From NCBI GenBank assembly GCA_019649035.1, contig BMAT01008763.1, positions 25,206-48,923 on the forward strand: 23,718 nt of DNA, in the 5' to 3' direction. Origin of the DNA: Elysia marginata. Taxonomy: Eukaryota; Mollusca; Gastropoda; Plakobranchidae. The notes under the pieces were generated by a model. It did no database searches, was not told the origin of the DNA, and was given only the letters and a program-made list of their open reading frames with translations. Of this stretch, positions 1 through 9,972 are shown in pieces. Position 1 is the first letter of the stretch, and every line of letters starts with the position of its first letter. Both the position numbers and the translations under genes were made by a program.

Positions 1-58
1 TTCTTCTTCTTCTTCTTCTTTCTCTTCCCCTCCTCTTCTTCTTTCTCCATTTCTTCTG
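1..58. repeat. TTC-rich microsatellite / polypyrimidine tract
   Basis: Six or more TTC triplets at the very start, followed by interrupted CT-rich sequence. It is cut by the window edge. Confidence 0.85.
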
Positions 59-3000
59 TTTATAAGAAGATTTCTATTAAACCTAAATGTAGAGCATGGT
101 TGTGTAAACCGATTGTAACAGTCTAGGTAAGATCTTTTTAACTCCATGGTATTTTGAATTTAGCTTTGAACTATCCAAAAAATCGAATTATCATCATGCA
201 TTACAAAAGGAGGATATAATCAGATTTTTTAAATAGTCTGTATTAGCAAGCGTTCAAATTATCTATTTTTGGATTATCGACCTTTAAGTGTAATTTCATC
301 TGTATTTAAATTGCTGTCAAGGTGTAATGCAAAGGAGTTATTGTCTCATGTGGCGCTTCAATCCAGAGTGAATGCTAAACCCATAACAAATGGTGCTAGG
401 TAGTTCTGAGTAATGTGAGGAGGTGCGCTAAAAATAATTAGAGACACTCAGTCATTTTATGATTTTAGTTTTTATTCAATGAATTATTCAGCACACTTCA
501 TGTTTAAAAAACCTTTATAAACCTTCTTTGCCTTGCTACAGGAAATAGCTTCTCGGTAAAAACTCTTTCATTAAGTCTTTCTAATTTTTCTGTTTTTTCA
601 CTTGACAACTAACTTTGTTTAGTTCATGGAGCTTTATCACTCTCATTGATATTGGCCTCAATATTCGTATATAATGTCATAACGGCTTCAAGGAAACTTG
701 TATTTGTACTCATTGTGTCACACTTTCAACGTTTTCTTCCGCTAACCTTTTTTGTTAAAATCTTGCTTTGCCTTGCATTGACTAATTGAACAAAAAGTTG
801 CAATTTTTATTTATCAATTCACACTAACCTCTGAGTATAATAAAAAATCTCTGAGAAACAATTTCTTTGCAATACAAAAACATACAGATTCTCTATAAGT
901 CTTGTACCTTCAGTTGAGATTCAATCAAATGTATGTGGTTAAAACTTTGTACCATGTCAGTAAAATCATATGAAACTACTGATATTATATTAAATAAACA
1001 TATGGCTATATAGTATTCCACCGCCGAAGGCAATCTCAAAACTTTACACATTTTCCCCAGCAGGCCAATACACACCAGAGCAAATTTAACTCATATTTCA
1101 GAGCATTATACGACTCTCTTAAATACTGACATCCCACTCGTTTCAGCACTGCCTTTAGCCAGATACATATTTTGCCACTGGGTGGATTGAGGAAAGAGTG
1201 GATAAATTGCTTTCCTCAAGCAATTACAGCATGAGTCGGTCGTGGTTGGGAAGGTCCAAGTTTGATACTCGATGAAAATTTACATTATACCGGCTGGGCA
1301 GTCTCGGGGCAACAAGTTATGGTAAACAGTGATGGGCGAGAAACAAGAAAGAATAGTAGATGGCAATATTGTATCTGCATTATTTGTATTCTATGGAGTG
1401 ATTTGTTTGAAAGAAACAAGTTAAGTGATCACTCTTTACTCGAGGTAGGGCTGTGGCTTTTATAGTGATACCAAACAGGGGATGTCAGGTCTTATCTTTA
1501 ATCATATTTCTCTTAGTTTTACTGGTTGTTGTGGGTGGAGTCATATTCTTTAATCATTGAAATACCTTTTAACCAGTGATGCCTATTATTAGTAAATCCA
1601 CAGAAATCCGTAAAAGTAAAATCTACTGTAAATATTCAATGAAATAATTGTACAATTGTGAAAAATCTGCAAAAAAAAATTTATTCAGCCGCCAACAATA
1701 TTTTTTTTCTCTGTTAAATTGGCTCCGGTGAGAACTTTCTTAGTTACTAACATTTTGCGTTTTTATGAGTTTACATTTAATTGGCTGAATAATTCCTCAG
1801 AAAGTAATGGTTGTTAATAGTAGAGTAAAGTATAGTTGTCATGAGTGAGCATCACTGTTAAATGTTTTAGGAGTTAGACATGGATGATCCTTTTCAAGCT
1901 AGAAGCAGTATTGTACCTTGCTACCCATGTCTTTTAATTTATGTAGGTAAACAAAATAAGAATTATCAAACTTTGAAGTCTGGGTGGTGCTTTGGTGTGT
2001 AAAGATTGTAATGTCAGGTTTTTCCTGAACTCCGTCATAAACATTCAAGTCCGTGCGAAAACGTCTGTGACTGGTCCTTTTGCTCCTTGTAAGGCTTGGC
2101 GTATTTTAATCATAGGAATTTCAAGTATCTCATCAAAGTTTAGAATCTTTCCGTTATGGTAGGTAGACTGAAGGAATTCATAGTGCCAGGTTAAGCTTAA
2201 TACCTGTAAAACTCATCTGTTTACATAGCCATTATATTTCTCTCTTTGTTTTTTAAAATTGTCATTTTTTTACTTTGTGTGTGCGTTTCATTTCTTACTA
2301 CTTACCTAATTGTCACCTCGATTATTGCTGTACCGCCTGGGTTCATCTGTCATCTCACAGCTTATAACATAATATATAAAAATTTTCACTCTCATCAAGT
2401 TATATGTATCAAACTTCCTTCACTTAAAAAAAAAGAAATCGTGTTTTTTATTTATTTTTTTTTGTTATTATTTTCTTGAAAAAAAAAAAACACTTGACCC
2501 TTTACAACCATCGTTTTTTACACAAAAATATATCGAGGTCTAGACTCAAGTGCAGGTATAGCTGTTTTACCATCGTTGAATGCTTCAAGGTGCAATCTAC
2601 AGTGATAATGAGGACCTGCACAATCTTTGTTATTAGGTCGTAACCATCATGACAATATTGATGTGGGGCACTGTCTGATACGTAATAGGCAGCATAAAGC
2701 ACACAAACTTTTTAATCCATACCAATGTTGCAAACTCTATTGTCTAACCTCCAAAAGTGATAAACCCTAAGTCTGGGCAGACCGTCCATTTTGAATCATT
2801 TATAAAACCTATGATTTGTTTTCTTTCTCTCTGCCTATTATGTGTCATAATAAACATTTCAGTTATATCTCTAAATTTTAACTATTTTTTTTCCACCAGA
2901 GAACCAAACTAAACATCTGAAAACAAACAAAAAATGTATCCTAAAAAAACTTAAAATGAATGTATGGCTATTATTAACATGTAAATTTCCGGTTATTCTA

Positions 3001-3089
3001 TAGCTGGGTTTCTTAGAGTTGGTTGAGAAAATGCACAAATTCTGATACATGGAGTGATGTTTGTGTACTATATGTGCCTATCCGATCAG
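1..3089 (+). other. Upstream intron of the Pax gene (non-coding)
   Basis: This stretch precedes the paired-box exon and ends in an acceptor AG at 3088-3089. I looked for the earlier parts of a paired domain (the PAI subdomain and the start of RED) and found none on either strand, so those exons lie left of the window. The reading frames here are short, AT-rich and unlike known proteins. It begins with a TTC-rich pyrimidine tract (1-58). It also holds a T-rich then A-rich stretch around 2443-2491 and AT-rich low-complexity sequence. I see no other gene. Assigning the whole block to one intron is an inference; a small unrecognised exon could be hidden in it. Confidence 0.6.
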
Positions 3090-3210
3090 GTTGCTTCAGG
3101 ACGCTGTGTGCTCAGAGAAGAATATCCCAAGCATCTCGTCCATCAACCGCATCATCCGAGACAAAGCTCTCTCTCTCAGACGTGGCTTTGATGGGGCCGA
3201 AGGGGATGAG
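3090..3210 (+). CDS. Pax-family transcription factor, internal exon: end of the paired domain
   Basis: This 121-base exon encodes the C-terminal end of a paired domain, the DNA-binding module of Pax transcription factors. The first base completes an Arg codon begun in the previous exon. It is followed by 40 codons starting LLQDAVCSEKNIPSISSINR and continuing IIRDKALSLRRGF. The blocks LLxxxVC, IPSISSINR and IIR are diagnostic of the third helix region of the RED subdomain (compare the Pax pattern RLL-x-GVC-x-PSVSSINR). The acceptor is the AG at 3088-3089, chosen because it keeps the conserved Arg-Leu-Leu. The donor is GTAAGG at 3211, leaving phase 0. A later AG at 3099 would delete conserved residues. 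Usual family positions would read Gly-Val-Cys where this has Ala-Val-Cys. The sequence after IIR fits none of Pax1/9, Pax2/5/8, Pax3/7 or Pax4/6 well, so the subfamily is open. A lophotrochozoan-specific Pax (such as Pax-beta), pox neuro or eyegone relative are candidates. The Pax assignment itself is firm. Confidence 0.9.
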
Positions 3211-3580
3211 GTAAGGTCACCAAGAAAACGGATATTTTTGCCAAGGAAAAGCATGTTTATGCGTGTCATGTCACCCAACATGTGCAAGCTAATATCTGTA
3301 AACATTTTTGAATATGTTTTTCACTGAATTACTTTTTATTAAAGAAGGTAACCATGGATGCACCGTAGAGTTAAAGTTTACTTCTGAGGGGGGGGGGGGG
3401 TCTTATTCACTACACCTGAATTTTGATGTTCACGTGTGTGTTTGGTAAGAACTTTAATTTATTCAATAGAGCCGGTTTTTGTTGTTTTTTTTTCCTTTTT
3501 CCATTAGGTACAATGAATGGCATTCATTTCATCTGTCACAGAGAAAAAAAATTGACCTTGTTTTATATGCTCTTCCTCAG
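3211..3580 (+). other. Intron between the last two Pax coding exons
   Basis: A 370-base phase-0 intron with donor GTAAGG at 3211 and acceptor CTCTTCCTCAG ending at 3580. It includes a run of 13 G at 3388-3400. If retained, translation from the paired-box exon would stop at 3325-3327, giving a truncated protein. The frame of the next exon is open back to about 3479, but that extension lies in pyrimidine-rich intron and is not coding. Confidence 0.85.
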
Positions 3581-6500
3581 ATGGATGACATGGGGCTGGA
3601 TGCAGAGGCAATGCAGCGGTATATAGCAGCAATGCCTAGCGTTGAAGGTGAGCGGGACAGGAGTCTTGACATGGTATCACCGGTAGACAAGTCTGTTGCA
3701 GACAGGCACCCCAGGCCGCGCAAAGACAGGGGAGGCAAATCTACCGCTAACAGTGTTGCTGAGAACAATAAAGTTTCCCCGTCATCATCACCCAGGACTG
3801 GTAGCCCGTCTAGCCCAGGGAAGAAGGACGAGGCAAAGGGAGGAGGGGACAAGATGACAACAGACTCAACACTGGACAATGGAGATGAAGATTTGGCTGT
3901 GATTTCTTTTGGTTGTGACGAGGGGAGTAAGGGGAAGGGAGGGAATACAGAGGAGGCAGTGGTTGTGAAGCTAGAGCCTCCACATCTCACAGACGTTGAC
4001 CACGATAAAGTAGTAAGTCCTGACATTGAGAAGCCGTTGAGGGCTGGCAGTGCAGCCAATCCCATCCTTTTGGCTGAGCAGAATAAGGAGGTCCTCGTGC
4101 TCACTGTAAACAAGAGAGAAGACGTGGCTCACCAATCTAATGCTGCTGTTGATACTCATCTAACCACTGAGGCAGCTGTCGACAAGAAAGAGGTTGGGGG
4201 TGCTCAAAGTCAGAGCATTTTGTCAGATATCCAGTGTCGAAAGAAGACAAAATCTGACAGCAGCAAACCCAGCCTGCAGGAAGTCATATCAAACTTGTCT
4301 CAAGGAGCCAGCCTGCTGAGGGACTTGGCTAATTCAGCCAGTGCCAGTTTGTCACAGTCAACTGAATTAACATCTTACATGCCTGGGTCTGTGTCCACTC
4401 AATCTAAAGATTTTTGTAACACTAAAAAGGAGGAGACGGAGGCATCCAAGTTGGACATCACTCAGTCCTCTTGGTTCTCTTCGCCTCCTGGCTTGAATGT
4501 ACAGAAAGAAGGAAAAACTGGAGGAGAAGAAGCTCATGTAAAGTCCGTAGGTTTGACACCTTCTATCTCTTTACCATCATCTTGCCAGCACAAATCAGAT
4601 CTTCATCCGGCCACTTTTAGGACAGTTGCTACTGCAAGTTCTCAGCCTAACGCAGTGGGTGCTACTGTCATGAACTCCGTTGTTACTTTCCCCACAGGCC
4701 ACCAATCTCCACAACCAAAACCTCCCCCTGCCCACCACAAACCAGCCCGGCGTAGAGCCAGGAAGCCTGCCAGTAGTCCTAAAGATGTGATGGGTAATGG
4801 GAGTAATGGTACAACGCCAGTCAGCAGCTCGTCCAGCCCAGCATCTGTTTGTGTGTCTGTGCCAGCAATGGTCGGCGGCAGCAACAACCAGCAGAGCCCA
4901 GCACCAGGAACAGCTGCTGCTGCTGCAGTGAGAGGGGCGGCCCCTGCTCCTGTTGTGTCTCCTGTAGCTGCTGCCCCAGGAACTCCTCAATCCCTGTTCT
5001 CCATGCCATACAACCCGATCCTGCCAGCAGTTTACGACTACTCTCTCCCTGACCGCGGACTCTCTTCAGCAACAGCATCCATCCTGGCAGCAGCTTCCAG
5101 TTCAGTCGGCTTCCCATCTCCTCAGCCTCAGCCAGCACCGTTCATGATGAGCTACTTCCCCCTGCAGCACATGTGGGGCAGTGCTGGAACTGTAGCTATT
5201 GCGGCAGCTGCTGCCGCCGCAGCGGCCAGTGTCAATGTACCAACGCCACTTGATCTCTCCTCACCCAGCAAGGAAAGCAGCAATAGTAAAGTCCCAATGG
5301 TACCAACACAGGAGCCACTCTATCTTGGCAAGAAGGATAACTCTAGTAGTAGAAGTCCTAGTGGAGCTGGGCAGGTTGTGAAAGACGTAGGAGCTCAAAC
5401 CCCTAGCTCTTCAAGCCATCCTCCTTCAACAAAGGAATCCAATAAGGTCACCAAAAGACCTAGCCATCACAAAACTTCATCTGCAAAGTCAGGAGCTGCT
5501 ACTGCAGTGTTGTCTGAATCTGTTGAAAAAGCTCCACACGTTGGGTCCAAAGGAACAGGAGGTCTCGAGAAGCAGGTGGAATCAAACAGCCGTAGGAAAG
5601 AAGTTTCAGCAAATTCTGGTCAGACCACTGTTCTGTCAAAAGAGCCTGCAAAGTCTAACAAATCTCCTGCGAACCAGGCGTCTAGTCAAGTGGCCCATGA
5701 CCCATCAGCAACACCTACCAGTCGTGCAAGGTATGAGAAGAACCTTCTGTTATTTGGAGACCAAGAGGTTGAGATCATGAATGTCGGCAAACTCAGGTGG
5801 GTGGTGCGTAATGAGGCAGATCTGCTTAGGATTGCGCAGGCTAATCTCCGCAAGTGGTCAGCACCAGCTTGTGACTCAGCAACAGTCATCTTGGAGGCGA
5901 ATTCCTCCACAGAGAATTCTCCAGGTTCAGAGGATGGTGCTAGTTCAGTGGACAAAGCTCCAGATTGCCCCGTTTCCAGTTCTGAACGTCGAGATGATGG
6001 AGACCAGGAGGAGACAACTACGGCTGCCATGAGAGTTGTCCAGCCTGAAACATCAGCCGCGTCGCATACTGCACCCACCCGCAGTTTGCAGCAGCAGTCT
6101 GCATCCAACAAGTCATTTGTCCTCCCATCTTCATGTTTAGGAAAGAGAGGGGCGGAGGCTGTGAAGCCACCACTTACAGATACTGTAGGGTTCAGCCCCA
6201 GTAAAGCTCTGAAATTAAACAACGGTGAGAGCTTGCCAGCACCTACACAGGCAGTAGCAGCTGTTGACCAGAACGTGAACACATTGTGTGTGATTTCGCA
6301 GGCCCCTAAAGCCACTGGTGTGTCTCTACCCCTGACAGGCCTGCCAAACTTTCTGATAGACCTCGGTGCTGTGTCTGACAACTCTGGGCCCAACGGCCAG
6401 CCCCTAAGTATTACATCCGCTCTGTCTCCTTCCTCCAACATCAAGTCATCCCCCCTGTCCTCCCTGCTGCTGCCTAGTCCAGGAGATGCAGCTAGCGGTG

Positions 6501-6808
6501 ACCAGACAACTGCCAGCTCTCCGGCCCGCCAGATTCTTGTTGGGACAGAATCCTCAAGCCTGGCCTCGTTGCTCTCAGCTCCTCCTGTTGTGTCAGGTCT
6601 GAGAGCTGCTGATGCTGATTCTGTTGTAGCTCCCAACGCCTCAAGGACAGAGGAGGAGAGAAAGACGTCTGCTACTGCTGCTCCTCCTCCTCCTCCGCTT
6701 TCTTCATCTCCAACAAATCCTTCCATCACAGTCTTGCCATCGGAGACAGAAAACTCGTTAAACAAAGAATATTCTCTTCTTTCCAATATGCTGAAATCTG
6801 CCCATTGA
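3581..6808 (+). CDS. Pax-family transcription factor, 3'-terminal coding exon (1,075-residue tail, no homeodomain)
   Basis: A single open exon of 1,075 codons plus a TGA stop at 6806-6808, joined in phase to the paired-box exon. It starts MDDMGLDAEAMQRYIAAM. Most of the rest is low complexity, rich in Ser, Pro, Ala, Thr and Gly, as expected for a disordered regulatory tail. Visible elements, numbered from the first residue of this exon, are: VKLE, a SUMO consensus (Lys 130); a basic cluster KPARRRARK (387-395), likely nuclear localisation; Ala/Pro-rich blocks around 440-480; a nine-Ala run (541-549); PLDLS, a CtBP-binding consensus (556-560); a folded-looking island (714-759) with FGDQEVEIMNVGKLRWVVRN; two LxxLL motifs (959-963, 994-998); a proline run near residue 1034; and a C-terminal end reading NKEYSLLSNMLKSAH. 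I see no homeodomain and no clear octapeptide. The length is unusual, since many Pax proteins total 350-900 residues. GC content is visibly higher than in the flanks. The motif set suggests a nuclear repressor, but that is inference. Gene reality is near certain. Confidence 0.92.
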   Translation: MDDMGLDAEAMQRYIAAMPSVEGERDRSLDMVSPVDKSVADRHPRPRKDRGGKSTANSVAENNKVSPSSSPRTGSPSSPGKKDEAKGGGDKMTTDSTLDNGDEDLAVISFGCDEGSKGKGGNTEEAVVVKLEPPHLTDVDHDKVVSPDIEKPLRAGSAANPILLAEQNKEVLVLTVNKREDVAHQSNAAVDTHLTTEAAVDKKEVGGAQSQSILSDIQCRKKTKSDSSKPSLQEVISNLSQGASLLRDLANSASASLSQSTELTSYMPGSVSTQSKDFCNTKKEETEASKLDITQSSWFSSPPGLNVQKEGKTGGEEAHVKSVGLTPSISLPSSCQHKSDLHPATFRTVATASSQPNAVGATVMNSVVTFPTGHQSPQPKPPPAHHKPARRRARKPASSPKDVMGNGSNGTTPVSSSSSPASVCVSVPAMVGGSNNQQSPAPGTAAAAAVRGAAPAPVVSPVAAAPGTPQSLFSMPYNPILPAVYDYSLPDRGLSSATASILAAASSSVGFPSPQPQPAPFMMSYFPLQHMWGSAGTVAIAAAAAAAAASVNVPTPLDLSSPSKESSNSKVPMVPTQEPLYLGKKDNSSSRSPSGAGQVVKDVGAQTPSSSSHPPSTKESNKVTKRPSHHKTSSAKSGAATAVLSESVEKAPHVGSKGTGGLEKQVESNSRRKEVSANSGQTTVLSKEPAKSNKSPANQASSQVAHDPSATPTSRARYEKNLLLFGDQEVEIMNVGKLRWVVRNEADLLRIAQANLRKWSAPACDSATVILEANSSTENSPGSEDGASSVDKAPDCPVSSSERRDDGDQEETTTAAMRVVQPETSAASHTAPTRSLQQQSASNKSFVLPSSCLGKRGAEAVKPPLTDTVGFSPSKALKLNNGESLPAPTQAVAAVDQNVNTLCVISQAPKATGVSLPLTGLPNFLIDLGAVSDNSGPNGQPLSITSALSPSSNIKSSPLSSLLLPSPGDAASGDQTTASSPARQILVGTESSSLASLLSAPPVVSGLRAADADSVVAPNASRTEEERKTSATAAPPPPPLSSSPTNPSITVLPSETENSLNKEYSLLSNMLKSAH
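3965..3976 (+). other. SUMOylation consensus VKLE in the Pax tail
   Basis: Codons 129-132 of the exon read Val-Lys-Leu-Glu followed by Pro-Pro. This matches hydrophobic-Lys-x-Glu, and a proline close after the motif is common in synergy-control motifs of transcription factors. Such motifs often lower activation strength. Short motifs occur by chance, so function is not shown. Confidence 0.5.
4739..4765 (+). other. Basic nuclear-localisation-like cluster KPARRRARK
   Basis: Six of nine residues are Lys or Arg, in an otherwise neutral Pro/Ser-rich tail. It could act as a nuclear localisation signal in addition to the paired domain. Inferred from composition only. Confidence 0.5.
5201..5227 (+). 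repeat. Polyalanine run (nine Ala) in the Pax tail
   Basis: Nine consecutive Ala codons using mixed GCN triplets, so it is not a simple expanded trinucleotide. It directly precedes the PLDLS motif. Alanine runs are common in animal transcriptional repressors. Confidence 0.9.
5246..5260 (+). other. CtBP-binding motif PLDLS in the Pax tail
   Basis: The protein reads PTPLDLSSPSK at this point. PxDLS is the known docking motif for the corepressor CtBP, and PLDLS is its strongest common form. Its position in a flexible Ser/Pro-rich segment next to a polyalanine run suits an exposed docking site. Binding is an inference from the motif. Confidence 0.6.
5720..5857 (+). other. 46-residue folded-looking island in the Pax tail
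   Basis: From SRARYEKNLLLFGDQEVEI to QANLRKW the composition changes abruptly. It has few Ser or Pro, regularly alternating hydrophobic and charged residues, a Trp in LRWVVRN and a predicted helix EADLLRIAQANLRKW. The pattern looks like two or three beta strands followed by a helix. It stands between long disordered stretches on both sides, which suggests a conserved interaction domain. I do not recognise the family. Confidence 0.6.
6455..6574 (+). other. Two LxxLL motifs near the C-terminus
   Basis: LSSLL (6455-6469) and LASLL (6560-6574) lie 31 residues apart in a Ser/Pro-rich region. LxxLL is the nuclear-receptor and coactivator docking motif. In Ser-rich, Leu-rich sequence such matches can arise by chance. 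Confidence 0.35.
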
Positions 6809-6855
6809 TGAGGTAGATCCAAAGATCTGGTGCACTCATTTTAGTTTGCGTGTTT

Positions 6856-6866
6856 TTATTTATTTA
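6856..6866 (+). promoter_or_regulatory. AU-rich element just after the Pax stop codon
   Basis: TTATTTATTTA lies 47 bases after the stop and contains the nonamer UUAUUUAUU linked to mRNA instability. A second nonamer is at 8990-8998. In T-rich DNA these can arise by chance. Confidence 0.35.
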
Positions 6867-7031
6867 GTCAGTTTCAATGTTTTCAACAATTGTGTACAAT
6901 GTGCCATTTCCTGAGTGGATATTTTTCTGAAGTTAAGCAAAAGGATTTTATTTTTCTTTTATTTTTCCTATACAAAAAAAAAGCCTGTCACATGTTTATT
7001 CTCAATAATTATTGGTAGATTGATCTACTTT

Positions 7032-7037
7032 AATAAA
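7032..7037 (+). terminator. Possible proximal polyadenylation hexamer AATAAA
   Basis: First AATAAA after the Pax stop, 224 bases downstream. The following sequence is only weakly GT-rich, so it may be a minor site or none. Confidence 0.25.
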
Positions 7038-9001
7038 AAAAAGAACTGAGAGAGTCTTATTATTTAAATTAAATGAGTTAATTAACAAATGCAAACAATG
7101 GGGGATCAAATGTTTTAAAAAGTAACATTTAGTTTTTGAGAAGTTAAAGGCAATAGGGGAGCAGTTTTTATAATTCTTTTGGAAGTCCTAACGGTTTTTT
7201 AGTTTTATTTACAATGCAGCAACAAAAGCTGCATAACAACGACTGAATTTCAACATCAAATTTGTTGTGCCTTTCAGTTGAGTTTAAGTCTGTTGCAGCA
7301 TTAACAAAAAGCTTGTCATGGACATCAAATCCACCCCATACTATGGGGCTTTGAACCAGAAATGTAACAAGAACATGAATGATGGGGATAGCTAGGCCTA
7401 CAGTTTAGATTTTGTTACAGCACTAAGAATGCATTAATTGTTGCAAACATACAGTTATGGCTGTGAACATGGAATGGATTCATTCTACAGTTGGATCTAG
7501 TTTGTAGATAAAAATTTCTGCATCAAATGGTTTAATAGATTTCAAATGGATCGTTTTGTGTACTCGTTGTTTTTAATTTAATCATGATTTTCAGTGTGTA
7601 TCATAGCTATCAAATCATGTGGTACATTTTTGTTGTGCTAAGAGCAAACTAGTCGTCAGAAATCCAGCCAGATGCTAGCACTAGCAGTGTCTGGCATTGT
7701 TGATATTCTATCTTTTATCTTCCAGCAATATATATAGCTTTATTGGTTGTTTTATAAAATCCATATATGTCCTTTTTTTTATTCAAGTTTTTTTTTGTGT
7801 GAATCATTTTTGTAGTAGTAATATAACTTATATTGCTAACGTTAGCATGGTCTTGTATATGTAAATCAAATTGCACCAGTGATTCTTTTTTTGTTTTTTT
7901 TTTACGGGCTAGTTTGATCCTTTGAACTTTTAAATTTCCTTTCATTGATTGTCACAAGCAGCATTTTTCAGGGGGGCTCCTTGCAAGTAGCCATATCCCT
8001 TACCCCTTGTATAGGTACACGTACCTGTGGGGTTTAAAAGATCTAGAGACGTGATACTATATTTATGATTGTGTTAACAGATGTAGGGTTTCTTGCTGAA
8101 TATAAAAAATGTTCAGGACCTGTGGTACATGTCCCCACATGGCTACCAGAATGACCTATCTCAGTCATGCCATTTTAATGTAAGTACATAATGCTGAGTT
8201 TGTAGTAAGATCATCACCCACCTTACCATGGAAAAATAGTTAAAATCGGCTGAGCCTTTTTCTTTTTATCTAAAATGAAGAAACATGAAAACAGCAGTCT
8301 ATCTCAGTAAATGGTATATCTCATTATAAGTGTGTGGGTGTAATATTTCAAAACATTAAAAATTATCATGTGCTATTTTGCTAGTGCAGTGACGCTGTGA
8401 TGGACCAAGCCTGGTGGCTTTTCTCTGCTTTACCTTAGGAAATAACCAGAGAATGATCGTTGAAATTTTTTAAAAACATTTAGCTTGTGAAAGAGGAATG
8501 ATGAGGCCTTAGGATGGTGTAAGGGAGATAAAAGTGAAATAAAGATCTTCCAGATATCAGTTACTTACCCTACCCTAAAACCTGTAAATCATGTAGGCCA
8601 GTTTTCTCCCTAGCTTTTTTAAATAAAATTGACAGGTAGGCCTATGATATTTTCCTCATGATTTAAGCTCTTTGGTCTACATGTCCTAAAGCCTTACAAA
8701 TGTTAGTTGCTGTTCTTAAGTCAAAACTAAGCTTTGAGTATTACCAGAGAAAAAAAAAATTCCTGATAAAAAATTAAATGATGAAAGAGATTGAGAGGAC
8801 GTGTATAAGGTTCTCTCTCTTAGTATTACTCCTGTAGAGCTAAAAAATTACAGATTTCAGTTTAATAGGTTTACAAAACTGAAATTCAAGTTGATGATTT
8901 GGTGTATTGCGACATACAGGTATTCACACTTTACCACTTACATACCTTGTAATTTCAAACCCTAGAGTTAAATCATTTAAATGTTGTATTTATTTATTAT
9001 A

Positions 9002-9022
9002 ATGATGATGATGATGATGATA
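9002..9022. repeat. (GAT)n microsatellite
   Basis: Six consecutive ATG/GAT triplets, close after an ATTTATTTATT stretch. Confidence 0.85.
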
Positions 9023-9618
9023 CACTTGGCAACAGTGCAAAGACTAGTCAACCTATAAATTCTTAGCATTTGCTTTCGTCTTTGTTGCATTTTTTTTTTA
9101 CAAAATCTGGTTTTTATGTATTCTGATCTGAGTTGTTTTTTTTCACCTGCGGCCCCAAACATGTTTTACATTATTAAAAGTTGTATATTTTGTAATGCTC
9201 TGTTGAAAACAATAACGAAAACACAGAGTGCAGTCGGGACTGACCTACTTTGATAAATGTTTGACTTGCATGGAATACAGTGGAAACATTATATAGTTAT
9301 CCAACTACCCTGGAATCAAAACACATCTTGCCTCAGCTGCTTAGCCTGCCCATCTCGATCCTTCTTGCTGTGACTTGTCTGGTTTCTTGCCATTGAAGCA
9401 TTACCCTTGCCTGGTGAGCTTTCTCTCTCTCTTTTTTTGTCTTAATACTTCACCATGTACCGGCTGACTACTGGGTTAATTAACACTGATTACCAGCATT
9501 ACATTTGAATCTATGTTTGTAGTATGTGTTTTGTTGATTTGTCCTAGATGGTTTGGTTTTTTAAGTGCATGGTGCTTCGGGAGTCATGGTCTTTGAAGAA
9601 GGGAAAAGCAATGGAATT

Positions 9619-9639
9619 CCCCANNCCCCCCCCCCCCCC
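9619..9639. repeat. Poly-C tract interrupted by two N
   Basis: C runs on both sides of NN at 9624-9625, with 14 C following. This is a homopolymer likely to be mis-sized in the assembly. Confidence 0.8.
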
Positions 9640-9972
9640 AGTTTTTACCTACTTTCTATGATGCTGAACTCACTTGTCTGCTGTTAAACTTAAAGATTAT
9701 CTCAATACAATTTATCCTAAACTGTTCTCAATTCCAATATGTAGTATAGTATCTTTGACGAAATCACATAAAAGATAGGGTCTAAAGACTAATGATTGTT
9801 TTTTTTTTTTCAATTGCTTCCCCTCCTTAAATTCTTTAACAAAAGAACAGTGGAAAGTTTATCATTTAATAGACACTCTATTTTCTTTTAAACTAAGAAT
9901 TTAAATTGTGATTTGATTTTTACTTCATCCCTGTCACCTGGACATCTTTGTTTAGCTAGCGTGACAGTTAGT

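Noticed and set aside
3479-3580. In-frame extension upstream of the terminal Pax exon
   Set aside because: It consists of T-rich intron sequence, and a good acceptor AG ends at 3580. The extension reads like pyrimidine-tract translation (MLFFFPFSI).
3577-4113. 178-codon open frame on the - strand opposite the start of the Pax terminal exon
   Set aside because: Antisense shadow of the real exon, with Ser/Leu-rich composition and no domain.
3581-6808. Homeodomain or octapeptide in the Pax tail
   Set aside because: I searched for the WFQNRR core and for a YSIDGILG-like octapeptide and found no convincing match in this exon.
5686-6822. 378-codon open frame on the - strand opposite the Pax tail
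   Set aside because: It lies antisense to the true exon, arises from its GC-rich, Ser/Pro-rich codon use and lacks any recognisable domain.
8003-8032. Palindromic AGGTAC-AC-GTACCT flanked by CCCC and GGGG
   Set aside because: The central loop is only two bases and the outer arms are offset; without copies or conservation it is not worth a separate call.
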